Origin: Clostridia bacterium
GTDB lineage: Bacteria > Bacillota > Clostridia > Christensenellales > Borkfalkiaceae
Direction of reading: 5' to 3'
Assembly: GCA_017463025.1 (NCBI GenBank)
Contig: JAFTPZ010000020.1
Span: 1-44,495, forward strand
DNA length: 44,495 nt
Within the stretch, counting starts at the first letter, position 1. Every line of letters begins with the position of its first letter. The notes below the pieces were generated by a model. The model was not told the DNA's origin. It was given only the letters and a program-made list of their open reading frames with translations, and made no database searches. Position numbers and translations under genes: made by a program. Below, in pieces: positions 16,147-22,697 of the stretch.

Positions 16147-16181
16147 AAAAATCCCGATTGCAAATCGCAATCGGGATTTTT
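16147..16181. terminator. Bidirectional terminator
   Basis: AAAATCCCGATTGC and GCAATCGGGATTTT form a 14-bp stem around a 5-base loop, between the convergent kinase and ceramidase-like genes. Confidence 0.9.
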
Positions 16182-16192
16182 CTATTCGGTTG

Positions 16193-17551
16193 TTATTTTC
16201 TTAAATCGTCAAGGACCTTTTTTCCCTCTTCAATGATCTTCTCTGCAACGCCGGCTTTGTAGCTAGAAGATCTAGCCTCGTAACCGCCTTCGTCGTAGGA
16301 ATCTTTCATCGGGAAATATCCACGAGAACCGTTGGTCAAACAGGTAGGGCAAACCATCTTCCAGCCTGCCGCCTCTTTAAGTCCCATACCGATACCCGTG
16401 AAAGGCTCCCCAGGGATACCGATAAATGCTACGTCGCCGATTTTAATAGCCGTCAAGTTTAAGGGGAAGAATTCCGGACCGTTCTCTAAACGAACTTTAC
16501 GGTTCGCGTCAGCCATCATCGTCGTAAGCATCATTCCTTTATATGGAAGTTCATCTCTTCTGCCGTCGTCAACCATTTTCTTGATGTAACGCGCTTCTTC
16601 CATTTCTTCGGGTTTGGGCATATTTGACGCTACGTTGATAATATTTTCAACGAATTTTACTTCATCAACCGGCAAAAATTCTACCTTTTCGTAAACGCTC
16701 ATTAACGCGCCTGCCACGACGTTGCCGATATGGCGAGAGTGGGCGTAACCGCGCGTTACGTCGTCGAAGTCGTTAAACATACCGTTAAGGTCGCCCCCGA
16801 CCGGTTTAACGTTTACGTGATTGATGTCGCCTTGCGCGCCGTTAAAGAATATGCATTTGCTATTTTCAACGGCTCTTTCGAAAATTCTTCTGGTAAACCC
16901 TGGCCAATCCGCCGACACCTTGTTGTTGCCAATAACGTCGGGGTGGTTGCCGTAGTTACCGATCACCACGTTATCACCGCATTCTCTTTCGAAGCGGATC
17001 ACGTTTACGCGCTCGTCGAGCAAGCCGATCGATTTCACGATATCGGGATTGTTGACTCCAGGGTTGGTTTTGGTCGAACCGTCTTTCATTAAATAACGAC
17101 GGTTAAAGCCTACCCGTTCTGCCTTGGAAAAACCGATCCCCATCCTTGCAGGCTTTAAGTCTGCGATTGCGTAAACGATAGAATCCGAGATTTTTTTCAT
17201 AACGATCGAATAATATTCTTTGTCCAAATCGTTTGTGTTTTCGCTTATTCTGCCGAAACAAGGGGCAACGTGCGTATGCGTGGTGTGGATGAAAATTGCT
17301 TGTTTTTCAAGACCCGTTGCATTTGCCGCGTATTCTCTTGCCGCCTCGTAATAGGTCGTATCTGCGGCTTCGCTGTCAATAGTAACGAGTGCAACCGTAA
17401 CGCCGTCCTTTTCGACGGCGACGGTGTTTATTTCCAAATCGTCCAAGATACCTTCATTTAAGCGTTGATGAAAATAGCCGTGAAGATTAACGCCGAGAGG
17501 AGGATTGATTTCGATTCTGGAAAAACCAACTTTCAAATCATAAGTAGTCAT
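16193..17551 (-). CDS. Neutral/alkaline ceramidase-like amidohydrolase, cytoplasmic
   Basis: The protein has 452 residues from ATG 17551, five bases after the upstream gene's stop. It matches the catalytic domain of neutral/alkaline non-lysosomal ceramidases: VGFSRIEINPPLG at the N-terminus, HTTHTHVAP with zinc ligands His92 and His94, His203 in NYGNHPDVIG, FNGAQGDIN, Glu382 in GIPGEPFTG, and tyrosines at 412 and 424. Real ceramidases are secreted, 650+ residues, with an Ig-like C-terminal domain; here signal peptide and C-terminal domain are absent. With NagA-like and NagB-like partners, a cytoplasmic amidase acting on an N-acylated amino sugar is more likely than ceramide cleavage. Confidence 0.85.
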   Translation of the reverse strand: MTTYDLKVGFSRIEINPPLGVNLHGYFHQRLNEGILDDLEINTVAVEKDGVTVALVTIDSEAADTTYYEAAREYAANATGLEKQAIFIHTTHTHVAPCFGRISENTNDLDKEYYSIVMKKISDSIVYAIADLKPARMGIGFSKAERVGFNRRYLMKDGSTKTNPGVNNPDIVKSIGLLDERVNVIRFERECGDNVVIGNYGNHPDVIGNNKVSADWPGFTRRIFERAVENSKCIFFNGAQGDINHVNVKPVGGDLNGMFNDFDDVTRGYAHSRHIGNVVAGALMSVYEKVEFLPVDEVKFVENIINVASNMPKPEEMEEARYIKKMVDDGRRDELPYKGMMLTTMMADANRKVRLENGPEFFPLNLTAIKIGDVAFIGIPGEPFTGIGMGLKEAAGWKMVCPTCLTNGSRGYFPMKDSYDEGGYEARSSSYKAGVAEKIIEEGKKVLDDLRK

Positions 17552-17556
17552 AGCGA

Positions 17557-18546
17557 TCAATAGCCTACCTTTTCCCAACAATCAAAGGGAGCTGCGAGTT
17601 CGTCGCTTACCAACACCTGCGTTTTCATAAGCTGCAACATAGAGCTGGGGATAAGCGGAGTAACCGGTCCGTGGAGTACCAAACGGCTAGTCATTCTCTG
17701 CCACGAGGAGAACGTAGCGTTCGTCAAAAGTGCGTGCACTTCGATTCTTTCTCTTGCGTTCTTCACGTCAACGGGACCGATCGTAGCCGCCTTGGGAGGT
17801 ACGTCTGCGATATAGCCCGATTGTCCGAATACGCCGTGCAAGGAGTTCTGCGCAACGGTAAGGGGATGAAGACCTACGACTCTCGCTTTCATGTTCAACC
17901 ATTCGTCGATCTGTGCCTTGGTGGGCTCGACCGCGGGATCAAATCCTTCGGGGAAGAATTCGGGAACGGGATCGATAAACGCCATATGTCCCGTCCACCC
18001 AGGGGAAGAGCTGCAAATATCCGCGCCACCCTCGCCGCATTCGGTGATCATATCCGAGTAGTTCGCGATATTCTTGTTGGTGGGATAATGTACGTTCGAC
18101 AAAGGCATACGCAATTTTTCGTCGATCTGGTATACCAAATATTTGAGCATTGAGTGCGCAAAACCTGCCTTGTAGGTTTCGGGCGCGATGTTGCCGTCTT
18201 GGTCAGCCCATTCGTCCATCGCAAAGAGATGTACGTTTCTGCAATCTACTTTGAAGTAGTTGATCAGCTGTGCAAGAGGGATATACGTATCGGGTTCGGG
18301 GTTGCCGAGGATCAGCGTGATCTTTTTGTTGTTCTCGGACGCCTCTTTAATGCGTGCGAAAAGGGTAGCGATAAGAACGGGGTGGGGGTTCATCATAACC
18401 TTGATGTTAAAATCGGGGTTAGGGTGCTTTTCCAAGTCCGTTCCGCTGATCTTTCTCAATTTTTCGCAGAGTTCTCTGTCTTTGAAAGGCACGAAATCTG
18501 CGGGGGTGAAGTTGAAAGAGGTTGCAGGGTCAAAAATTTTGTTCAT
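17557..18546 (-). CDS. Glucosamine-6-phosphate deaminase/isomerase family protein, divergent
   Basis: The protein has 329 residues, longer than canonical NagB (about 240-265). It keeps the phosphate/lid region (ILGNPEPDTYIPL), the acidic motif FAMDEWADQDG (Asp111, Glu112; NagB 'LDEY/W'), and the His of the catalytic loop in WTGHMAF (184-190). The loop usually reads GIGxNGHIAFNEP; here it is SSSPGWTGHMAFIDP. The family covers deaminating isomerases and 6-phosphogluconolactonases; the altered loop suggests an unusual substrate. It lies between the NagA-like and ceramidase-like genes, two bases after nagA, so it most likely deaminates the amino-sugar phosphate released there. Confidence 0.85.
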   Translation of the reverse strand: MNKIFDPATSFNFTPADFVPFKDRELCEKLRKISGTDLEKHPNPDFNIKVMMNPHPVLIATLFARIKEASENNKKITLILGNPEPDTYIPLAQLINYFKVDCRNVHLFAMDEWADQDGNIAPETYKAGFAHSMLKYLVYQIDEKLRMPLSNVHYPTNKNIANYSDMITECGEGGADICSSSPGWTGHMAFIDPVPEFFPEGFDPAVEPTKAQIDEWLNMKARVVGLHPLTVAQNSLHGVFGQSGYIADVPPKAATIGPVDVKNARERIEVHALLTNATFSSWQRMTSRLVLHGPVTPLIPSSMLQLMKTQVLVSDELAAPFDCWEKVGY

Positions 18547-18548
18547 TT

Positions 18549-19682
18549 TTATTCTCCTTTTAATATAGTTTTCTTAACGTTGAATTTGTCGTCGACTATG
18601 ATCAAGTCGGCGATATTTCCTTCTTCAATATACCCTACGCGCGCAAGGTTGAGCGCTCTTGCAGGGTTATAAGAGCCGAATCGGAACGCGTCCACGACCG
18701 AACAGCCCGTGTGCACCATAAAGTTGGCGCAAGCAATGTCCAAGGTCAAGCCCGAGCCGGCGATCTCGCCTGCGTTGTCGAAGTGAATGTCCGTCGCTTC
18801 CTCAAAGCCTTTGGGAATAGGACCGTTGCATACGAATTGATCGGATATAAGAATGATACGATCGTCGCCCTTGATCTTGCGAACGAGTCGCTGCATATAC
18901 GGCACGACGTGAATCCCCATTCTGTCCGATATAAGCTCGGCGTAAATTTCCTTGTTGTAGTTAACGGCTTCGTCCACGCACACGCCTCTGCATTCGGAGT
19001 AGTGCTCGATCGTACCCGTAGCGTTCGTGTGATGGGTGGCGATCTTCAAGCCGTAGGGGATATATTTTTCCACCAGCTGGGGGGGAGCTTCACTGTGCGC
19101 GACTGCGAAAATAATATTCGGAATTTCTTCCTTAACGTCTTGCACGAATTGTTCGATACCCTCCCGTTCGGGCGCAAAGCACCAAACTTTCGCCTCGTCT
19201 TTCACGCGTTTGACGATATCGATATACTCTTCGCGAACGACCGCGTCTTTCCACACGTTCTTATCCCTTTCGCAACCGAAGTTGGGACTTAAATAAGGAC
19301 CTTCCATATAAAACCCGACGAGGTTTTTGAAGTTGCCCTCGTCCCTTGCGGTTAAAATAGCGTCGATGGCGTTGAGATATCCCTCTTTATTAAGATTGTT
19401 ATAAAGGGCGGGGAGCACGCCCGTTACGCCGTGTTCCAACAGATATTCGGAGGTCGCTTTCGGTTCTTCGAATATCCATTTGTTGTCGGCGGCGTGGGTA
19501 TGTATATCGATAAGCCCAGGGCCTACGTACAAATTTTCCGCGTCGATAATCTCGCAGTTTTCGGGCAGGGCAACGTCTTTTGCTTTGCCGAAACGCTTGA
19601 TCTTATCGCCGTCGATTAAAATAGTACCGTTGGGAATCAAATGATCCCGCATTACGATGGTCGCATTTATGATCGCTTTCAA
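18549..19682 (-). CDS. nagA: N-acetylglucosamine-6-phosphate deacetylase family protein
   Basis: The protein has 377 residues, normal for NagA. Metal and catalytic residues: His61/His63 in DIHTH, Glu127 in YMEGPYLSP, His196 in AVAHSEA, His217-His218 in ATHHTNATG, and Asp281 in LISDQF. It removes an acetyl (or other acyl) group from an N-acyl amino-sugar phosphate. The canonical NagA tail GSLxxGKxAD is seen as GYIEEGNIADLIIVDD. It starts with TTG at 19682 (GAGGTG just upstream). First gene of the minus operon behind module B. Substrate specificity may differ from GlcNAc-6-P because its partners are unusual. Confidence 0.88.
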   Translation of the reverse strand: MKAIINATIVMRDHLIPNGTILIDGDKIKRFGKAKDVALPENCEIIDAENLYVGPGLIDIHTHAADNKWIFEEPKATSEYLLEHGVTGVLPALYNNLNKEGYLNAIDAILTARDEGNFKNLVGFYMEGPYLSPNFGCERDKNVWKDAVVREEYIDIVKRVKDEAKVWCFAPEREGIEQFVQDVKEEIPNIIFAVAHSEAPPQLVEKYIPYGLKIATHHTNATGTIEHYSECRGVCVDEAVNYNKEIYAELISDRMGIHVVPYMQRLVRKIKGDDRIILISDQFVCNGPIPKGFEEATDIHFDNAGEIAGSGLTLDIACANFMVHTGCSVVDAFRFGSYNPARALNLARVGYIEEGNIADLIIVDDKFNVKKTILKGE

Positions 19683-19739
19683 GTGAACACCTCGCTGACT
19701 TTATGGTATAATTTTCTTTTTTTATAATTACCACTTATT

Positions 19740-19845
19740 ATTATACATATTTTTTCCTTTTAGTCAAGAATTTTTCGATAACTTTTTTCAAAAAACAATT
19801 TTCCTTTGCGAAAAGAAAGTTTTTATTTTCTTTTTGCAGAAAAAT
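19740..19845 (-). promoter_or_regulatory. Regulatory module B: promoter of the NagA-like operon
   Basis: On the minus strand TTGACT (19767-19762), 16 bases, TATAAT (19745-19740). Upstream lie ATTGTTTTTTGAAAAAA (19799-19783) and TGCAAAAAGAAAATAA (19838-19823), the same two elements, same order and almost same spacing as in module A at 13214-13321. The stretch 19683-19739 is an AT-rich leader in which I see no strong structure. Confidence 0.8.
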
Positions 19846-19907
19846 TTGGTAAAAACGGCGATGAACGGAAAGTCGTTTTTATATATGCGAGCATATAATG
19901 AATAATA

Positions 19908-19967
19908 GGGGCGGCGTACGCTTTTACGCGTGGTAAAACGCCCCGTATTCGAACGAAATACGGGAGA
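19908..19967 (+). promoter_or_regulatory. Switch-like leader of the ZIP transporter gene
   Basis: Two exclusive structures share the same C-run. GGGGCG (19908-19913) pairs with CGCCCC (19939-19944) around an inner GCGTA/TACGC stem. Alternatively CCCGTATT (19942-19949) pairs with AATACGGG (19957-19964), which buries the start of the SD GGGAG (19962-19966). A possible -10 TATAAT lies at 19894-19899. No known metal riboswitch class was recognised. Confidence 0.5.
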
Positions 19968-19975
19968 AAAAGCGA

Positions 19976-20746
19976 ATGTGGTATACGTGGATAAAGGTTT
20001 TCGGATTTGTTTTCGTCTTTATGATGACGGCGCTCGGCGCGGCGGTCGTATATTTTTTCAAAGGGGAAATACCGCCGAAAATAAACGCGGCGTTTTTAGG
20101 CTTTGCGTCGGGCGTGATGCTTGCGGCGTCCGTTTGGTCGTTGCTTTTGCCTGCGATCGAGCAGGCGGAAACGAATTATGGCAAATGGTCGTTTTTACCT
20201 GCGGCAATCGGCTTTTTGCTCGGCGGCGTCTTTTTAACGCTACTCGATAAAATCGCGGGGAAATTTTATCACGGCGAAAAGGCGCACGTAAAATCGGCAA
20301 GACTGTTTTTTGCCGTAACGATGCACAATATCCCCGAAGGGCTTGCGGTCGGGTTTGCGTTCGGCGTGGCGGCGGTGGGCGACGTGTCTGCGTTTTTGTC
20401 GGCGTTGTTTTTGGCGATCGGGATCGGCGTGCAAAATTTTCCCGAGGGCGCGGCGATCTCTCTACCCCTCAAGCCCGTGCTGAAAAGCTCGCACAAGGCA
20501 TTTTTTTGGGGCGCGGCAAGCGGTATCGCCGAGCCGATTTTTGCCACGGTGGGGTATTTTTTGGCGTCTGTGTTGCACGCGGCGCAACCTTGGCTTTTGG
20601 CGTTCTCCGCAGGCGCAATGATATTCGTGGCGGCACAAGACCTTATTCCCGACGCGAAAAACGACGATTTTCCAAGGCTTGGCGCGTGGGGCGTGTCCGT
20701 GGGATTCGTGATTATGATGATCCTCGACGTGGCGCTTGGCGGTTGA
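19976..20746 (+). CDS. ZIP-family metal transporter
   Basis: The protein has 256 residues and eight hydrophobic segments. The metal-binding helices carry the ZIP signatures HNIPEGLAVGFAFG (helix 4) and QNFPEGAAISLPL (helix 5), where His/Asn/Pro-Glu form the binuclear site. It probably takes up zinc, iron or a similar divalent cation across the cytoplasmic membrane. It resembles the ZupT/GufA branch. Start at ATG 19976, eight bases after GGGAG, which can be hidden in a hairpin, so metal- or stress-dependent translation is plausible. It is a single-gene unit. Confidence 0.9.
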   Translation: MWYTWIKVFGFVFVFMMTALGAAVVYFFKGEIPPKINAAFLGFASGVMLAASVWSLLLPAIEQAETNYGKWSFLPAAIGFLLGGVFLTLLDKIAGKFYHGEKAHVKSARLFFAVTMHNIPEGLAVGFAFGVAAVGDVSAFLSALFLAIGIGVQNFPEGAAISLPLKPVLKSSHKAFFWGAASGIAEPIFATVGYFLASVLHAAQPWLLAFSAGAMIFVAAQDLIPDAKNDDFPRLGAWGVSVGFVIMMILDVALGG

Positions 20747-20791
20747 GGGAAATAATAACAAAAATTTCCTTTGAAAACAGGAAAAAATAGC

Positions 20792-20821
20792 TTGACATCA
20801 CTTTTTTGGGTATGATATAAT
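20792..20821 (+). promoter_or_regulatory. Strong promoter of the small-protein operon
   Basis: TTGACA (20792-20797), 18 bases, TATAAT (20816-20821). The predicted start of transcription is near 20828, leaving a leader of about 58 bases. Confidence 0.85.
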
Positions 20822-20885
20822 AAATATGTACGATGATAAAAGGATCGATGCGTTTATCACGAAAAAATTCGGGAGGAAAGAGGAA

Positions 20886-21014
20886 ATGAAGAAAACTTTT
20901 GAAACGCCGATCGTTCGCGTGATCGTATTAGACGAACAAGACATATTGGCAACAACGGGTTCGGCGGAAACGGGCGATATTAACGACGAGGGTAATTGGA
21001 CCGCATTCTATTGA
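20886..21014 (+). CDS. Small leader-like peptide ending in WTAFY
   Basis: The peptide has 42 residues from ATG 20886, which has AGGAAAGAGG just upstream; an in-frame ATG at 20826 falls on the transcription start and is rejected. It has no signal peptide. The layout is a hydrophobic, leader-like N-terminal half (MKKTFETPIVRVIVLDEQDI), a small-residue stretch ATTGSAETG, an acidic Gly/Asn stretch, and the C-terminus GNWTAFY. This resembles small Firmicute peptides that start 'MKK-x-E-x-P' and looks like a precursor with a C-terminal core, but no maturase or peptidase gene adjoins. The last five residues are identical to those of the next gene's lipoprotein. Confidence 0.6.
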   Translation: MKKTFETPIVRVIVLDEQDILATTGSAETGDINDEGNWTAFY

Positions 21015-21511
21015 TACCGTATGAATAAGGGATAAAGATGAAAAAATTTTTACTGGTTTTATTGAGCGTAGCGATTGCCTCTTTTGCGATTGCCGCTTGC
21101 AATTCGGATAACGATTCTTTGAATTTGGGTGCGGTTGGGAGTTCTTCGGAAACCTCTTCAACGACGTCTTCGAGTTCGGACGGCTCTTCGGAAAGCTCGC
21201 CCGAAGAGTCTTCAAGCAGTTCATCGAAAGATTCTTCAAGCAGTTCTTCGAGTAAACCCGAAAGTGGCGACGACTGGGATTGGACTGCATTCTATTGATA
21301 TCGTACCAAAACAAGGGAAAAGATGAAAAAATTTTTATTGGTTTTATTGAGCGTAGCGATCGCCTCTTTTGCGATTGCCGCTTGCGATTCGGATAACGAT
21401 TCTTTGAATTTGGGCGCGGTTGGGAATTCTTCGGAAAACTCTTCAACGACGTCTTCGAGTTCGGACGACTCGTCGGAAAGCTTGTCCGAAGAATCTTCAA
21501 GTAGCTCGAGC
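20995..21511 (+). repeat. Tandem direct repeat, two diverged copies of about 232 bp (period about 284)
   Basis: Copy 1 (about 20995-21226) and copy 2 (about 21279-21511) align at high identity with a few substitutions. Each copy starts with the codons for the C-terminal WTAFY of one gene (ATTGGACYGCATTCTATTGA), runs through the intergenic gap, the SD, the signal peptide and much of the Ser-rich stalk of the next gene. The two lipoprotein genes therefore arose by tandem duplication. Confidence 0.85.
21038..21298 (+). CDS. Small lipoprotein with Ser-rich stalk ending in WTAFY
   Basis: The protein has 86 residues. A lipoprotein signal peptide (MKKFLLVLLSVAIASFAIAA, then Cys21) is followed by SDNDSLNLGAVG, a long Ser/Glu/Thr-rich low-complexity stalk (about residues 35-73), and an acidic C-terminus DDWDWTAFY. 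After lipid anchoring the C-terminus would be displayed outside the cytoplasmic membrane on a flexible stalk. The last five residues equal those of the peptide encoded upstream. SD AAGGGA precedes ATG 21038. It has no known family that I recognise. Confidence 0.75.
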   Translation: MKKFLLVLLSVAIASFAIAACNSDNDSLNLGAVGSSSETSSTTSSSSDGSSESSPEESSSSSSKDSSSSSSSKPESGDDWDWTAFY

Positions 21512-21571
21512 AGTTCGTCGGAAACAACGGAAAGCGACGACGAAGAAGATAATTGGATAGGTCCTTTTTGA
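21323..21571 (+). CDS. Small lipoprotein with Ser-rich stalk ending in WIGPF
   Basis: The protein has 82 residues and is a close paralogue of the preceding lipoprotein: the signal peptide is the same up to Cys21, and the next 30 residues differ at few positions. The stalk is Ser-rich and then acidic (SDDEED), and the end is NWIGPF: Trp is again exactly five residues from the C-terminus, but the four that follow have diverged. SD AAGGGAA precedes ATG 21323. Both copies keep an open frame, which argues that the diverged tail is functional. Confidence 0.75.
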   Translation: MKKFLLVLLSVAIASFAIAACDSDNDSLNLGAVGNSSENSSTTSSSSDDSSESLSEESSSSSSSSSETTESDDEEDNWIGPF

Positions 21572-21607
21572 TATTGTTTCGTTGCGTGAAAGATGAGGAG
21601 AAGGCGT

Positions 21608-21736
21608 ATGAAAAAATTTTTAATCGTATGCTTGTGCGTGATGGTGGGGTTGTTCTCGTTTGCAGGTTGTAATAGCGATGACAGTCATAGCAAAACGCCG
21701 GCGAACGACGATCCCGGTTGGACGGATTTCCATTGA
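21608..21736 (+). CDS. Very small lipoprotein ending in WTDFH
   Basis: The protein has 42 residues, too short for most gene finders. It starts at ATG 21608 with GAGGAGAAGG upstream and stops at TGA 21734-21736. The signal peptide (MKKFLIVCLCVMVGLFSFAG) ends in a lipobox with Cys21. The mature part has only 22 residues, a short Asp/Ser/Pro spacer and the C-terminus PGWTDFH. The Trp-Thr-x-Phe pattern at the very end groups it with the three genes before it. It is the last gene of the operon, directly before the terminator. Confidence 0.7.
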   Translation: MKKFLIVCLCVMVGLFSFAGCNSDDSHSKTPANDDPGWTDFH

Positions 21737-21740
21737 ACGT

Positions 21741-21775
21741 AAAAACCTTTTCGGAAGAAACCGAAAAGGTTTTTT
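21741..21775 (+). terminator. Terminator of the small-protein operon
   Basis: AAAAACCTTTTCGG and CCGAAAAGGTTTTT pair over 14 bp with loop AAGAAA, followed by a short T-run. Confidence 0.9.
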
Positions 21776-21782
21776 AATTACG

Positions 21783-21811
21783 TTGCATTTTTCACGTTTT
21801 TGTGTTATACT
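21783..21811 (+). promoter_or_regulatory. Promoter of the thioredoxin-reductase-like gene
   Basis: TTGCAT (21783-21788), 17 bases, TATACT (21806-21811), 20 bases before the start codon. Confidence 0.75.
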
Positions 21812-21830
21812 GATAGAAAAGGAGAGAACG

Positions 21831-22685
21831 ATGACGGATTGTATTATTATCGGCAGCGGCGTGGCCGGCGTTTCGGCGGCGCTTACGCTCAAAGCCAACG
21901 GAAAAACTTTTGAATTGCTCGGCTCGGCGGCGCTTTCCGAGAAAATAACGAAAGCGGAAATGATCCGCAACTACGCAGGACTTCCGAATATTACGGGCGC
22001 GGATTTTTGTAAAGCGTTGCAAGACCAACTTGCCCAAGCGGAAATTTCGGTCAAAGAGGAACGGGCAATGGGCGTATACGCGTTAAACGGTAAGTTTGGC
22101 GTAGCGACGCAAGAGGGGAACTATTACGAAAGCAAAACGGTGATCCTCACTTGCGGCGTGGAGTCGGTGAAAACGATAGACGGGGAAACGGAATTTACGG
22201 GGCGTGGCGTAAGCTTTTGCGCTACTTGCGACGGCTTTTTGTATAAAGACAAAACGATCGCCGTTTTATGTACCTCCAAACGCCTCGAACACGAGATCGG
22301 ACATCTTGCTCATTTTGCGAAAAAGGTGTATTTGATCCCTATGTATAAAAACGTGGAGATTCAAGGGGATAATATCGAGATTATTCGGAAAATGCCCGTA
22401 AAAATCACGGGGAATTCGCGTGTGGAAACGGTCGTGTTCAAAGACAAAGAGCTTGCGGTAGACGGCGTATTTTCTTTGCGCGAAAGCGTTTCGCCCACCA
22501 CGCTCGTGAGCGGTATCGAAACGGAAAACGGGCATATCAAAGTCGCGCGGAATATGCAAACCAACCTCGTCGGTTGCTACGCGGCAGGGGATTGCACGGG
22601 TAGACCGTATCAATACGCAAAAGCCGTGGGCGAAGGGAACGTCGCGGCGCACGCGGTGAGCGAATATTTGGCGGCAAATAAGTAA
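21831..22685 (+). CDS. Thioredoxin-reductase-like flavoprotein lacking the NADPH motif
   Basis: The protein has 284 residues from ATG 21831 (SD AAAGGAGAG); thioredoxin reductases usually have 305-320. The FAD site IIIGSGVAGVSAA (6-18) and the redox CATC (130-133) are intact, and the C-terminal FAD motif VGCYAAGDCTGRPYQ is present. The second Rossmann motif, GGGxSA in NADPH-dependent enzymes, is replaced by VLCTSKRLEHEIG (145-157). This loss is known in ferredoxin- or flavin-dependent thioredoxin reductases of clostridia and cyanobacteria, so the electron donor is probably not NADPH. It reduces thioredoxin or a related disulfide protein in the cytoplasm. Own promoter; followed 12 bases later by dinB. 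Confidence 0.85.
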   Translation: MTDCIIIGSGVAGVSAALTLKANGKTFELLGSAALSEKITKAEMIRNYAGLPNITGADFCKALQDQLAQAEISVKEERAMGVYALNGKFGVATQEGNYYESKTVILTCGVESVKTIDGETEFTGRGVSFCATCDGFLYKDKTIAVLCTSKRLEHEIGHLAHFAKKVYLIPMYKNVEIQGDNIEIIRKMPVKITGNSRVETVVFKDKELAVDGVFSLRESVSPTTLVSGIETENGHIKVARNMQTNLVGCYAAGDCTGRPYQYAKAVGEGNVAAHAVSEYLAANK

Positions 22686-22697
22686 AAAGGGTTTCGT

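Noticed and set aside
20747..20791. Terminator after the ZIP gene
   Set aside because: A six-base TTTCCT/AGGAAA stem is present but the T-run is on the wrong side for the plus strand; too weak to annotate.
20826..21014. Start of the small leader-like peptide at 20826
   Set aside because: This ATG lies at or before the predicted transcription start and has no SD; ATG 20886 has one.
21160..21275. CRISPR-like or other short-repeat array in the Ser-rich stretch
   Set aside because: The repeats are Ser codons (TCT/TCG/AGC/AGT) of a low-complexity protein stalk within an open frame, without regular spacers.
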